Assembly (NCBI GenBank): GCA_013398015.1
Contig: VZRR01012915.1
Coordinates: 1-64,000, forward strand
Origin: Oreocharis arfaki
Taxonomy: Eukaryota; Chordata; Aves; Passeriformes; Paramythiidae
Length of the DNA stretch: 64,000 nucleotides
Reading direction: 5' to 3'
Shown: positions 14,401 through 29,400 of the stretch, piece after piece
Numbering within the stretch: the first letter of the stretch is position 1
Layout of the letters: each line of letters opens with the position of its first letter
The notes under the pieces: model-generated
What the model saw: the letters and a program-made list of their open reading frames with translations, nothing else
Database searches by the model: none
Told to the model about the DNA's origin: nothing
Made by a program: the position numbers and the translations under genes

Positions 14401-17400
14401 GTGAGTATGAAATTATTTCTTAATTATACAGTTCTCAATATAGTGTCTGTTTTGCAAATATTTTAGTCTCAGAGCAGAGCAGGGGGATTGTCAATCATTT
14501 AAATGCCTTTACTTTTTTTTAGTGGATCAACAATCTTGAAGTTGATAGTCGCTATAATTCCTGGCCTTCCAGTGTGCAAGAACTGCTGCGTCCCACATTT
14601 CCTGGTGTGATCAGACAAATTAGAAAAAACTTCCATAATTTTGTAAGTAATAATCTGACTCGATGAAATGTGCATTTTGTTTCATCAGGGGCAGGAACAT
14701 CAGCTTTTGCAGCTTACCTCACATAGGCACTGGATTCCCTGTCACTTAAATAGCTTGAGAGAGAGGTTGCTTTTCTAAAAGGTTTTGTTCTCCTTGTTTT
14801 AGTAAGTTATGGCTGAGATTCAGAGATTACTGAGCATGATTCTCTGGCATCTATTAGGTGCCAGGAGTTGTTTTGTCAATGGACAAAATTATCATCTGAT
14901 AAATAACAATTTGGTGTGTTGCAACTTTGTGGTAATACCTGAAGTTTGTTAATCTGTCAAATTTGTTAACTATTGTCTTCTTAGCAGAGTTAAGACCAAC
15001 TTCAGTTGTTTCGGTTAGAAAGCATTCATGCACCAAGACTTGAACAAATGATCAACAGCCCTCAGCTTAGTCCTGGGTATCCTTTTAGTCTGTAGGTTAA
15101 TTACTTAAACTTAGGTCTGATGAAGAGTTTGTAAATTGTGCGCTGTAACTCTTGTCATGTGGCAAAGTGGCCCTATGGAAAAAAAGAACTCTGATTAGGG
15201 GAAAATAGGGACTTGAACCATCTGAAGCTGTGGGAGCATTGATGTGTTTCTTTTTTCTCTGGCGTTCAATACTTTCAACATAGAAATTTTTAAATTATAA
15301 GACAACAGTTGCGTGAATGAAGGGCCCTACATGCAATCTGAATGGCCCAGTTCTGTCTGGGTGGGGACAGCAGAGAACATCTTGGCAGCATTGGCTCTCC
15401 AAGACACTGAGCAGAGCCAGTGTTGCTCAGTTCTGACAAATACCTGTCTCCCAAGCACATGGGAATGGGTGCAGGCACATGGGAATCTGTGTGCAAGCAG
15501 AGGCAGGAGCCAATGCCAGGCTATACAGAGGTGAAAGGATCAAGTGTGTAAGGAGTCCTGTCTCCTCTGGAGTTGGTTAGATTTGGTGCTGTAGATAATG
15601 GACTTAGACACTTTGGAAGAACCCTTTTATTAAAGGAGTCTCATCTCCCTGCCAGTTTATAAAGTAGGCCTGATGATAATTCTGCACTGAGACATGAATA
15701 AAGTGATCTTTGATCAAAACCCCTTCTTGAATTCTTAAGGTAATGGAAACTTTTCACTTGCTATTTGTATGCAGGTGCTGATAGTAGATCCTACTCATGA
15801 GACCACAGCAGAATTACTGAATGTGGCAGAAATGTTCTTCAGTAACCACATCCCACTGAGGTAATTGCTGTGTTTTAATGTTTGGGGGTTTTTTATGTCA
15901 GTTTTATTCACGTGACTTTTGCAGTTGTAGAATTCTCATTGCTAGGACACTGCAGAAGTGTTACATACCTTGTATTCAAAGTATGTGTATATTTTTTGAA
16001 TATAATTTTCTCTACTAGCAAAAAAGAGTTCAGTTTCTGTAACAGTCCAAAAGAAATTTAAAGTTTTGGATGAGAGAGGGGTGAAAAGCAAGATTCTGAT
16101 GGACTCGTTACAGATTATATGTCCTAAGTTTGATTCCTGGCCGCTCTGCTCAACGTCTTCGCAGGCAATTCTAGAAAAACCCTGTCTTTGAGATGATAAG
16201 CATAGCCAGCAGTCATGTGAACAGTCAATTCTTTAAGAGTGTAGTAGGTTTATGACCTGAGGATTTGTGTGATTGCAGGATAGGACTGGTCTTTGTAGTT
16301 AATGACTTGGAGGATGTTGATGGACTTCAGGATCCTGGTGTTGCCCTCCTTAGGACATACAATTATGTGGCACAAGAAATGGACAACAATTATGCTTTTC
16401 AGACTGTCATGTCTGTAAGTATTAATTTAAAAGGGAAATTAATGTTTTAATATTTTCCATGTACATAAGTCTACGTTAATGGCCTAATATGTAGATAATG
16501 GAAGGAATTGTTCTTTGGCTTGGTTAGTGTGCAGAGTACCTCCAAATACTGCTACCTTAGAATACATGTGTCCTTGTAACGTGCTTCTGACTTAACTTGA
16601 ACAAGTGAGACTAGGTTTCCTTGTGACACTTAACACTTTTGCATGTTTTTCCGATCCTGACCCTTTGCCCATTCTGTCTGTGAGTTCTGAACTGCTACAT
16701 CCCTTCAATACTAGAATTTGGTTTGAACGGTTCCAGCTGTGTACCTTTGCCACATTAAAGGGCAATACAGGTGCTGGTAAATTAATTTCACCTGTGGTTT
16801 GATACTTGTACGAATTGACAAGCTGGGGCATACTGTGACATTAAATTGCTGGTTACTTAAAGATAATTACTTTTATTGTTTTTATTTTGGGTATGTGTTT
16901 GTAGCTCAAAGTAAAAACTTGTGCTTTCAAGAGGGGAGGAGTTAATTGATTTACATGTGAGGTTGTCTTGTTCATAAGCGTATCCCAAGTTCTGAAGGGA
17001 AGGTAGCTCCTTGGATATGCTTTATTTGAGGCTTTTGTCCCCAGAGCACTATTTTCCCTCCTCAAATACCTTTTCTAATTAAAGATGCAAGTTATTGTTT
17101 AAAGAAATATATATTTACCTTCTTCCAATCTCCCTGGCATGACTTCAAGGTATAGCAAGACACTTAAAATGGCTACAAGTGCTTAGGAGCTGTTGCAGCT
17201 GATAAATATGAGTGTAAGTTTTGCAGTCTGGCTGTTAATGCCTTATAATAACTACTGTAACACAGGTGACAGGTCAGTTTACCTTTGGTAAGGACAGAGG
17301 CTTTATAGTTGCAGCTGTAAACTTGTATTCCCCTTTCAGATATATAACAAAGTAAAAACAGGAGATCGGCTGAAAGTGGAACATGTTGTTAGTGTTCTTG

Positions 17401-20400
17401 AGAAACAGTATCCTTATGTGGAAGTCAACAGCATTCTGGGAATTGATTCTGCCTATGATCAAAACAGAAAGGTAAGAATTCATGAAATAGAGCTTTTTTT
17501 TTCCCCACTTCTTTTGCTGCAACAGTTTTGAAAATATAATTACATACAATTTCTTGATCCACTTCTCCTACCAATCAGGTAACTGTTTTGTTGCCATATT
17601 GGGGACTTCTAATGATACTTTACTATTTATGTTCAGCACAAGCTTTATGTAATATACATAATACATATAATGACATATATATATTAAAAATCTATATGTG
17701 AAGAACGAAGATAGCTTTCTTGTGACTCGTAAGTCATGCTTCCATTACGGAATGCAGACTTCAGTAGAGTTTAAAAGTGTTTGCAAAAAAATCAGGGTGA
17801 TGGAATGGCTCATGAAAAAACCAAGAGGCTTAACATTGGGAGGGATCAGTGTGGGATTTCTGAATCAGTATTTGAATGCTGTGTGAGATAAAGCCATGAC
17901 AATGAATTCAAAATGCCTTTTCTATAGCAAGACATCCAACAAATTTCTGCGAATAATCTTGAAGTGATTTTTAGGGCTGATGCTTTTCTGTTTGGAGAAA
18001 ATTAGGAGGGCAAATCACTATTGAACCAGTTATATGTGAGATGAAGCAGATTTGATTTGAAGTTCTATAGGGGGATGTTTCTTACTTTTTGTTGTTCTAA
18101 AACAAATGAAAATACTGTTGCCAATAGCTCTGTAACACACATGATGCTGCCTACATCTGTAAATGTAAGGAATGCATTCAGGGTTACAGAAAATAGGCTC
18201 ATATGCACACGTCTCTTCCAATATAGGACAGTGAAGAGAAAAACATTTTAAGGAAGTGAAAATCCATAAAAGTAAGACAGGCATTTTTGTATGAGAGGAG
18301 AGGCCTCAACCAGAACCTCTAACCGGCAGAACCTAGTTAACTTCTATCAGGGTATCTATCAGTGACGGTGCATTTTGCTGTGGTTACATGAAACAGGAAA
18401 ATTTGTCTTGACAGAATAACTCCCTGCCTCACAAGTAACTGTTTTCTTACAGGTTTAAGACACACATTCTTAAAAAAACCCCAAAACTCTCTACCTGTCT
18501 TACATTACAGCTATCACTGCTTCCATTGCATTTGCTTCCACAGACAAAGATGTGCTTCCTGTTGTGCATCTTTTGCTACTACCAGAAAGTGCTCATTGGA
18601 ATTAATTTACAAAATGACCTTAATGGAGTCTTTTGACTTCTCTATTATGAAGTAACTTTTTTTGCTTTGAAACTCTGAAAGTCAAGGAGGTCTTGTGCAT
18701 ATGAGATACGGAAAGTGTCTTACTTACTGCATCAAATGAACATTTAACAGAAGGGGTAAGGATCACTTGGTGCTTTTAGAATAGACTGGTGGATATTGCA
18801 CAGCTTGTTAGGAACCTTTGTGGCAAAGGGCTGATGTGTTAAAACTGCTTCTGTTCCTGTCTTTAGGCAGCAAGAGCTTACTATGAGCAAACGGGTGTAG
18901 GCCCTCTCCCTGTTGTGCTGTTCAATGGAATGCCTTTCCAAAAGGATCAGCTGGATCCTGATGACCTGGAAACTGTGACCATGCACAAAATCCTGGAAAC
19001 CACAAGCATCTTCCAGCGAGCCGTATACCTGGTGGGTGCTGAGGTTGTGCCTTGAGAGAAACTAGATTTGGAAAAACTGATTCACAAGTCCCTGGCTACA
19101 TGTTTTACAAGACAACTTAACTTTCATAATTGCTTTTTGCCTTTTTTTCTGCTTTGTTTTTTTTTTTTTTCTAAGTTATGTAAGGCAATTTTATATGTGA
19201 AGTAACAAATAATGCTTCTTTCCTCTTTCCTTCAGGGTGAACTATCTAATGACCAAGACGTGGTTGAGTATATCATGAACCAGCCTAATGTTGTTCCGAG
19301 AATTAACTCAAGAATCCTAAGGTCTGACAGAGAGTACCTAGATCTGACAGGAATGAGTAAGGGATGCTTTTAATCGTGTTAAACCTGAAATGTCTGAGTG
19401 AAAGATTTGCTGTTCCAGTGGAAAGCTCTAGTGGCAAAGCATTAGCAGCACCCCAAGTGATGAGCCAGCCCTGGTGCAGGGCAGATGTTATGTACAACAT
19501 TAGATGTCTACCGATTTTCAAAATGGGAATTTGTTTTGATTTTATACAGACCTTAAGGCATTAAGGTGAAGTTGAGAAATTAGTAATGCTGCAAAAAGCC
19601 AAGAACAGTCATATGATGCATAAAGCAGCAGATTGTTTCTTAGTTCTGACCTTCTTTTGAGCAGGGTTGACAGTCATCTCTGGAGTTACTTCAGATTTAG
19701 CAAAATGTTCATTGCTGAATGTTTGAACACCCGATACAGTGACTACAGTACAATGACATTACACCTGCCTTTTTTGAGTTGCTTGAAAAATAGTGACACA
19801 GTGGATTTTTCAGTGTCTATTATTTACATATACTAGTGTCAGCTAAGTGAGACTTGGGCAATTCTTTCAACTGACTTCTGCCTCTCCAATGTGCAATGTA
19901 GATATTAATGTAACTTGTGAGACAGCAAAATTCATTTCTCAGCCTATATATTAACAGTGAAAATGAGACATAAGCCATATCACAAGGAGCAAAATGAGAT
20001 GTGTTCTCAATGTTCTGGTAATAGTAGTGAGTTTATTTTAATTTTACGTGTAATAGTTGCTTTGGCATCTAATACTTGTTCTCTCCCTCAGATAACTATT
20101 TTGTGGATGACTTTGCTCGATTTACCACATTGGATTCTAAAGATAAGACAGCTGCTGTTGCAAACAGCATGACCTACTTAACAAAGAAAGGTAACATCTG
20201 CATCCAAATCTGTTTTTATGTGTGCTTCCAAGCATGTGTGCAGTTCTTCACACACACACTCTGAGCCTTGTCAGGCCTCTGGGTAACGGCACAGTCTGTT
20301 AAAGATTTCCTTTTTTTATATAAGACATGACATCTGCATGGGGCAAGAATGTTCCCCTCTTTAAACCCAGTCCAACCTTTTACTCAATAATGAAGCCCCA

Positions 20401-23400
20401 CTCAAACTGCTCTTTCTGTACTGCAAGTGAACCCCAGAAATGCAGCAGATGTAAGCAAATGACTAGAGAAATAGAAAAGGGGTTTTAGCTCTCTGTCTCA
20501 TGATTCAAAATTGCTAAAAGTTACATGGATTCAGAAGAAAATTCTTACTGCCTGTTATATAAGACATCACCTAATGTGGTCAGTGCCGTTTTTATTGCTC
20601 CAGTGCATGCACTGCTTTTTCAATGGCAGTGTTGTCACAGTTGCATATAGAAATATTAAAACTTGGCTGTACCTCTCAAGTGTAGGAAATGCATGCACAG
20701 CCATAATACAGAGCCTAATCAGGTCTAACCAGACATCATCAGGTGTTTCCTATATCTATTTTGGTTAGATACCAGAAATAAACTGCTGGTCATTTGACCC
20801 AATTCCTCCTGTTCTTGCGTCTTGTCTTTACTAGACTGTCCCAAGTTTCTGTGGTGCTATCTCCAGCCACTGCCATCCGTGTGCACTACCTGAAATGTTC
20901 CCATTGCTCTTCCTGTCTTGTGCCTGCTCTTCATTCATGTTCAGTCACTTGGATTTGAACAAGTTTCTTGTGTAGAGCACTAATTAAATCCACACCTCAG
21001 CATGCTTGTTGGAAAGTGCAATAATTTGCAATTCCATGGCTTGACATTTTTTGGCCACTGCCTCTTCTGCCACTTAAGATATTTAATAACTGCTGTCTGA
21101 TTACAGTAATGCTGTACCACATTTATTTTCTAAAGTAATAGAGAAGTTGTATGTGTTGCTGGCTCAGCACCAGCACTGATTTAGCACTGCCATGCTGGGT
21201 TTTAAAGAGGGAAGATAACAGCACAGTGGCATGGCAGTATTTGTAAATGGTCTTCAGAATGATGCCCTCACCCTATGGTATGAAACTGGTAATATGTAGT
21301 GTAACTAATGCTGTAGCATGAAAATCAAGGATCCATCTGTTTGAGGGGAAGAAAAAGTCAAAGCTTCATCTGATAAAATTAGCACAAACTTGTTGCTGTT
21401 GGATCTGTAGTGATTCAGTTATGCCCAGTACAGTGCTGCAGCTTCTTGATACACATTGGGATTACCATCAAATTATTAATGTGTCTCTCCTTTTTCCCTT
21501 TCCTTTCTGCTCTTTGACCAGGAATGTCTTCCAAGGAGATCTATGGTAACTCATGCTTTGGCATTTCTTATATTGTTCTGGGAATTTTCTGGTTCCTTTA
21601 TAACACTGGCTTTAGAACCAGCAGGCAGTGAAGGAAGCTGTTGAAATGCGTGTTTGCTCCAGCACTTTTGTCTTTATACAAAACTGATTTTGTAAACTAA
21701 CAGCTTCAATACAAAGAAGTGATATGTCTGTTGGATTCCAACCCCAGTTGGAATCTGCAAGTTATTTATATGTTTCTTTATAATTTGCAATTGAAAAGGT
21801 AACAAACAAAAAACTGAAAGAATCCAGCTTAGAAAGAGCAATGCCTGCTGTCCCACGTGGGTTTTCTGAATGACCTAATAAAGACTAATATACCAATGCT
21901 ATTAATTTTGTCTTGCTAGGCTTCATAGCTTTGATTCATCCATAGCTTTCCTATGGAATTTTACTTTTTTTGAAGTCTTTGCATGTGCATCATAGTTTAC
22001 CTCCAAATGAGGAAAAAATGAAGCTTTCCTTCCCTTCACCCTCAAATTTCTCCTTTTTTTTTTTTTTNCAGATGATTCCTTTGTTAGACCAGTTACTTTT
22101 TGGATTGTTGGTGATTTTGATAAACCTTCAGGGAGGCAATTATTGTATGATGCCATTAAACATCAGGTGGGTAATATTTGCATTGGAATGGGTTAGCAAT
22201 GCTAACAAAACACTTGGTAGAGGCTTGTAAAACACAAGTTGTGCGTCTTCCTGTGGTATGACCTGGAGAGACTGGTTCTCCCTGCAGGGTCTCTAATTTC
22301 CAGCCTCATCTTTTTTGTAGGGGCTGGAACATTGCTGCTCTTAAGCTAGGACAGAATGGCCTCCTGGTACTATGCCAGTACAATAAATGTTCTTTTAAGC
22401 CTATGGTGTTAAACTGAAATATCTGTGGTTTGGTTTGGAGATGAACATAAGTATTGCTCTCTGCTCTGTCCCATTGGTTCTGGGAGGATAACTGGAACGT
22501 AAAAATGCACAACTTACAGCTAAATCACTGGTTTGCCAGTGTCTGACTGGTGGCCATGGTCCTGAATCTCTTAGGTAGCACAGGGTTATCTAGAAGATTG
22601 CTGTCACGGTGGTGCCTCTATGTAAGCTAAACGCTTGATGTTAAATTAGTTAATTCGTCATTTTAACCCTGTGCTGTTATTTACCCAATTTGGAATCTGG
22701 TATTCTGGTTAAGAAATGCAAAGTTTTTGCTATAGTGTTTATTATATATTTATAATATCTGAAATTTTAAACTTTCTCATTACCTGTTTTGTTAAACACA
22801 GAAATCCAGCAATAATGTTCGAATTAGCATGATTAATAACCCTAGTGAAGACCCCAACAGCAAGAATACCATTATAGCTAAAGCCATATGGGCAGCTCTG
22901 CAGACACAAACCTCAAATAATGCTAAGAACTTCATCACCAAGATGGCAAAAGAAGAAACTGTGAAGGCACTGGAGGCAGGAGCTGACATCTTGGAATTTG
23001 CTGTTGGGGTAGGCATGTCTGTTGGCATTTGCATGGGGAGGGTGCTTTGCTTGTTCCTCAAATGAATTTTATAGTGTAGTATATTCATATGCAGAAGGTT
23101 CAGTGCTAGTGAAAAGTAACTCTGTTGGGTTTGCTAGTTTGTTTTTTTTTTTAATCTCTGAAGAGCTCACCTAAGTATAACAATCCACCTAAACATAAAG
23201 TAAATCCTCATACACATCAAAGCTACATAACTTGGAAAAGTCAAAAGGGGCATGGGTGCAGGGATCTATTTAGGTGAGTCAGTTATTTCTTGGATGGTTA
23301 AGAGAATAATATTTTTTTTAAAAGCTGGGAAAAAATACAAGTGCATTTCTCAAAGTAGATTTTTAAAAGTTAGGCAGGAAGATTGAAACTGGTCTATGTA

Positions 23401-26400
23401 ACTGTGGCCCTTCACAGCAGAAGCTGAGATAGTGCTTGTAGGTGACAAGAAAGAACTAGGTTTAAGATCACAAAGAAAAGGGGGCCAGGGATCAATTTTA
23501 GCAAGATATGAAGATGTTCTTGAATGGAAACAAAAAGGTGTCTTTTAAAAAGTGTGCAGAGGTCTAGTTCTCCTCCTATTTCAACGTCAAGTATTCTTTT
23601 CTTTTAGGGTATGGATACCAATATTTTCAAAGAAGCCTTTGAATCTCCCAAGGTGGATTTTGTTCTGTCCCATGCTGTTTATTGCAGAGATGTTCTAAAG
23701 CTGAAGAAGGGGCAGAGGGCTGTGATCAGCAATGGACGGGTGAGATGATCAGCAGACAGTAAAAGAGATACTCAACATATGTGAAAGAAGCAGATCTTGA
23801 GCAGCAGAGTCTGGGGATCAGACGCAGGAGTGTCAGCCTTTTTTAGGTCTCAGCAATCTTTAGGACCTCTTCCAGTTTGATTTATTCACACCTGTGTGCC
23901 CTTTTCTCTTTACTGTGAGCAGTTAGTTGTTGGCATTTGGTACAAATTCAGGTCTCAATAACAAACTTGCTTTCATGCTGGCAGTGAATTGAGTCCAGGG
24001 GTAGAAGGGGATGATAAATTTGGAAGATTATGCTGCTGTATTTTGCCCTGACCAAGGTGCCTTGGTCTCTTCTACCATCTGTTTTTATTATAGTTTCTCT
24101 GACATGAGGTAAATGATGTTAAAATAGTATTTCACTGCAAATAATGAAACCCAGCTGTGTACAGCATTGGGTTTTCTTTTGTTATCTGTTTCTAGTTAGG
24201 AAAAAACCCATGCAGGTCGCAGTGGTTGCTGTACATTTCAATGGGTTAAAAATCTCAAGTGATGGGTTGTTGTATTCTATTTTTCTCATTAGCAAAATAG
24301 CAAGACTTGTCTAGGTAGCTTTTAGGCTTCTGAAGGCCAGAGGAGGGAGATTTGCTGGAGTCTTGCTGGGCTATTTGAATTGGCCTGGTATTCTACTGCC
24401 CTTTCCAGATGTAGTACTTCATGTATAATTTAATGTGCCTGACCCAGTGAAAATTTTAAGTGTGTATTTTATGCCTTAGTCTGGGACTCTTGGCTCTAAT
24501 TAATTAGATTTACCTGTTAAACTCTGCTGCCACTGACATTAATACCAGCCTAAACAGTTGGCTTCCACTGAGACTGGGCTGGAATATTAATTTAATACAT
24601 CTTTGAATTTTGTTTCAGTGTAGCCTTTACCTGGAAATGCTGATTCTGCTTCTTTTTTGGTAGATTATTGGCCCATTAGAGGATGGAGAGATGTTCAATC
24701 AGGATGATTTTCATCTCCTTGAAAATATTATACTAAAGACATCGGGACAGAAAATCAAATCTCAAATTCAGCAGCTGGGATTTGAAGAAGATCTGTAAGT
24801 AAACATAAGGAAGCTTACAGAGGAGTGCTGGGACTCTTGATAGCATGACTTTCTGGATCTGATTTGCAATTCATTTAAGTGCTGCTTGGCCTATCAACAT
24901 AAAAATTATTTTAGTAATACATTACCCTGTCAGTACTACAGGAATCCTGTAAGCTGCTTTTAACTTCAGAGAGAAACTCTAGGAATAGAGACAGAGATAA
25001 GGAAAGGGAAGTCATAGTTTTAGATAGTTACTGCACAAAGCAGAGGTGAACTACTCAAAAGAAAGTCATGTTGAAGTTCAGAAGAATAGGAGTCGCCTGC
25101 AGGTAAGTGTTTGTGTGTTGGAGCATGTAGCTGTGGAGATAGTTTCTACCATACTTACCATAATGTTTTTCTGTGATGCTACTTGACTGTTAACAGCTGG
25201 TCAAGTAAGTTCAACCTGACATCTGTTATGCAGAAATGATGTGTGATTCTGGATCCCAGCAGAACAGGTTTTAACAGTATTCCAAGCACTTCTGCCTCCA
25301 CTGGGTGTTGGGGTGGTGGAAGAGGGCATAGTTTGAACATAGGCTAGTTTTGGACAGAGCAATGGGTTTGGGGTTTCTTTTTGTTTGTTTGAATGCTGCC
25401 AAGGTTTTTCAAAAACTTTTGAAATCATCTGCTGCATTGGAAAACACTGTGGAACTTAGGGGAATCCACCAGGCTTGTGAGTGTGGTATGAACAATTTAA
25501 ACAGCTGTCACTATAAAGCTCTGAGATAGTTAATTCAGGAAAAGCTGACAGACCTGTAGGTTACAGTTTTGCTTCTTGGCAAAGGTGTGATGTACAAATC
25601 AATTTTCATTGAACTTTCAAGAGGTTTTACACCTTTAAGATTGAATATATTCTTAAAATACTAGACTGAAAATTTATGGGAATACTAAAAAGGAAGAAGT
25701 AGTCAAAAGTAATTATTTTTTATGATAGGGCCCCTCTCAGAAGTTTCTCCACTTACAGGATTATTTTCTAGTGCTCAGAGTTGCAGTGTAAAATGGGAAG
25801 AGCACTGAAACAAGGGATTGATCTGAATGGCTTTCAGGTCTGAGTGGTTGGTGAAGATCAGGAATGCAGTGCCTGTAACATGGCTGACCCCTAAAAAACA
25901 GCTGTTCTGTATTTGTTAGAGTTAAATCCTGTGGTATACTCAGTAATAAGGCTGCAGCCAGTTTAAGTTACTAGTGGCTTAATCCTTAAATATGTTTAAT
26001 TCTTCAGAGCCTCTGTAGAGAGGTAGTAGAAGTGTTTGGGTATCTGGATTCTGTTTGCCTTCTCTTTTGCTGCTGCCTGGCAGAAATGTGATAAGCACAG
26101 GCATTTTTTGTATATCTGCAAGCCTTTTTCTTTTCCTTCTTTTCAGAGCAAGTGACTTGGTAATGAAAGTGGATGCTCTTCTCTCTGCTCAGCCAAAAGG
26201 AGAAGCAAGGATTGAGTATCATCTTTTTGAAGAGCGATACAGGTACAGAATTGCTGAACAATGCTTTTCTGTGTCTTTTAGCTTTCCTATTCTTCTATGT
26301 TGTGTTTAATTAAAAAAAAAATTCTGAGTAGCGATAGGAAAGTCCCCAACAATTTTCAGGAAGATTCCAGAAATTAATGTTATTTCTCTACCTATCTCTA

Positions 26401-29400
26401 TTAACATACATGTATATGCCTATTTATTTTGTCTGTTTAGTTTCAGAAGGTGCACAGCATTTAGGAAGTTTCAGTTCAGAGTGAGAATTTCAGTTCAGAA
26501 TGAGATGGATAGCAGTGGGTTGTAATGCATTTCAAGTGTTTATCCATATGTTTGGTACTTTAAAAATGTATTTTCTTCTGTTTAGTGCAGTTAAACTGAG
26601 ACCAAAAGAGGGGGAGACATACTTTGATGTTGTGGCTATTGTTGATCCTGTGACCAGAGATGCTCAAAAACTTGCTCCGTTACTTTTGGTACGTAGGCGG
26701 GGTTGTAAGCAGCTTCAAATTCTGTCATTTTGGAATGTTTATCTTCCTCTTGGACTGTGTGGTGACCAGTGGCTTTCTAATAGTGTGTCTGAGTTTCACA
26801 ATACATTTATCAGTGGAAATACTAATTAGGCTGCACTACACACTAACAAGACCAGGCTCAGGTATTGTTTAGAGAGCTTTTAGTTTCACTATTCTATCAG
26901 CTTAGTTCACAGTGACTCTGTTCTTGAGGAAGGTCTCGGCATGCCAAAAAGAATGCCTGAAATATGAGGAACAGGTAACAGTTCTTGAAACTACCACTTA
27001 AAAAGGGTGGGGGGAGGGTAAAGCAAATCACAAGGACGGAGGATTGGGAATGAGCAGGTGACATGCCAGCCTGAGGTCCTGTCTGTGGTCAGCTCTCCTC
27101 ATTAGTAATTTAAGGGATGTCTCTTTCTCCTTGCTTTAGGTTTTGAACCAGTTGATAAATATGAACCTGAGAGTGTTTATGAACTGCCAGTCTAAACTTT
27201 CTGACATGCCACTGAAAAGGTAAGCAGTTCCATGATAGAGGTGGGGCAGAGAGTGAGAGAAACCTGTTGGAATGGGCAAGCACAGCAGCATCGTCAGCTG
27301 TCCCATAGGAACTTTCAATAACTGCTTTGAGCTCATTTATATAATAGCATCATTTCCCACAGAGAATCTGTGAATTTGGGGATGGCATGAAGTAATTCTG
27401 CTGTTTTACAGGTTGGGTGCTTTTAAATTTTTTTTGTATTTATATAAAATTAAATAACTTACTAATCTTAATGATTAAGTCTTGCACAGTCTTGTTTGGT
27501 CCTTCAAGATAGAAATTCTGACCTCTCCTAAGGTTAATACAACCTGTGTTGCTTTGGACAAAGGCTTGGAGACATTAGAGGCCAGGGAAAGCTCATACCA
27601 TCTGCAAATTCAATGAGAGTGAAATATTAGCAAATTTTCGCAGATACGTGTTCTAACATTTTCTTTCTGAAATTTCAGCTTTTACCGCTACGTTTTGGAG
27701 CCAGAGATTTCTTTCACAGCAGAGAATAACTTTGCTCCAGGACCAATTGCCAAGTTTTTAGATATGCCCCAGTCTCCACTGTTCACTCTGAACTTAAATA
27801 CTCCTGAGAGTTGGATGGTGGAGTCTGTTAGAACCTCATATGACCTTGACAATATTTTCTTAGAGGAGGTAAGAGAAATCATCACATTCCTACTGCATTT
27901 AAACGGTGGTGTTTTTCCAGGGCTTGGTTTTTTATGGGAAAGAAATGCAGATTTTTAAAATGCGAATAAACATAAATCTGTGGATATTACTGCATTTGCA
28001 GGCCTCAGAAGATTTTCTAGGAGGGGAAGCATAAGCTCCCCGACAGCAATATTGCTGTTCTCAATTACTCATGGATGCCTGACCCAGAGGTTCAAAAATA
28101 CCATAGGCTTCTTGAAGCAGGTCCTTTCCCTTGCTCCTAGAAGCCACCAAGCTGGTTTTAGCTACCTGTTCATTTTCACAGTTTTTGTTAACTGTGCAAA
28201 CACTCCTGTGGTCCACAGAAAGACATGCAGTATCAGTGAAGCATGCAGCAGAAATCCACTCAGTTGCTGGAGGTTCAGGAGCTCTTGAACAGACCTTGAG
28301 TCAGACTGTTAGACTGTGGATCTGGGCAGTGCTGCCACACATACGGAGGGAGAAATAAAGAAAAACCTGTCTGCTGGATGCATAATGAGACTGTCAAAGC
28401 CTTTACAAACAGGCCTCTGGAAAAGTGACAGTCTCTACAGTCTTGTGGGCATTACAAATGTGGGTCCCCTTCTCACTGATGACAGTATTATTAGCCCCCT
28501 CTTACTTCTGCATCTCTCTGATACTGTTTGGGAACATGATATGGTATTGTAGTATATCTAGTATTGCTAATGCTGTACTAGTTATTCAGAAATTTAGGAA
28601 ATTTGGTGTGTGTTTTATGGTTTCGGTTTTGGTTTGTTATGTTTTGGTTTAGGAGTTTTTTGCTTTTCATCTCTTAACCTAACTGTTAAGCCATAAATGA
28701 ATCACTGATACTGCATTTCAAGCCTCTGATTTCCATGTCCGCCCCTTAGATTAATTGAAAGCCTGAGAAAGAGGGAGATTAAATGCTTCAGGCATTCAAA
28801 GTGCATTCCTGAGCTTCCAAACAAACAGCAGCTTTACTTTTGCAGGTGCACCATTTCCAGTTCCCAATGTGCAGTCTGTTGGTGCTGTAGCAATTAAACT
28901 GTCATTTTGGATGTGCAATGAGAGGAGATGCTTTGTGGGATTAGACTAACATTCTGCTTATGTACTGTCCTCAGGCTACATCTGAATTTGGCCTGGTAGG
29001 GACCCAAGTCTTTTGGGGTTGTGGTTTTTTTTTTTTTGGTTTTGGTGGGGTTTTTTTGGTTTTTTGGGTTTTTTAAAAAATTTTTTAATTTTTTCTCTTC
29101 TCTTTCCTTGGCACCTTTGTTCAGTGTAGAAAGAAAGGAATGAGTGTTTCCTGACAGTACCTTGTGCACTGTAAGACTAATGCAGAGCAAAACAAAATGT
29201 CTATTTCAGATGGCTAATAGTAGGTGAGACCAGCTTTAAACAGATTTACAGTCAAAATTCTGGATCCCATCATATACTTTTTATGGGATACCAACTACAT
29301 TCTCCAGTAAATGCTAAAACAAAAAAATTGTGGAATAGAGCAACAATCCTTCCCTTTTCTTATCCTAGCATATGTTGAGATTCAAATTCTTTTGGTCTGG

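Noticed and set aside
15667..15700. CTGATGA ... CTGA pair resembling C/D box snoRNA motifs in intron 14
   Set aside because: The boxes are only about 20 bases apart and there is no terminal stem.
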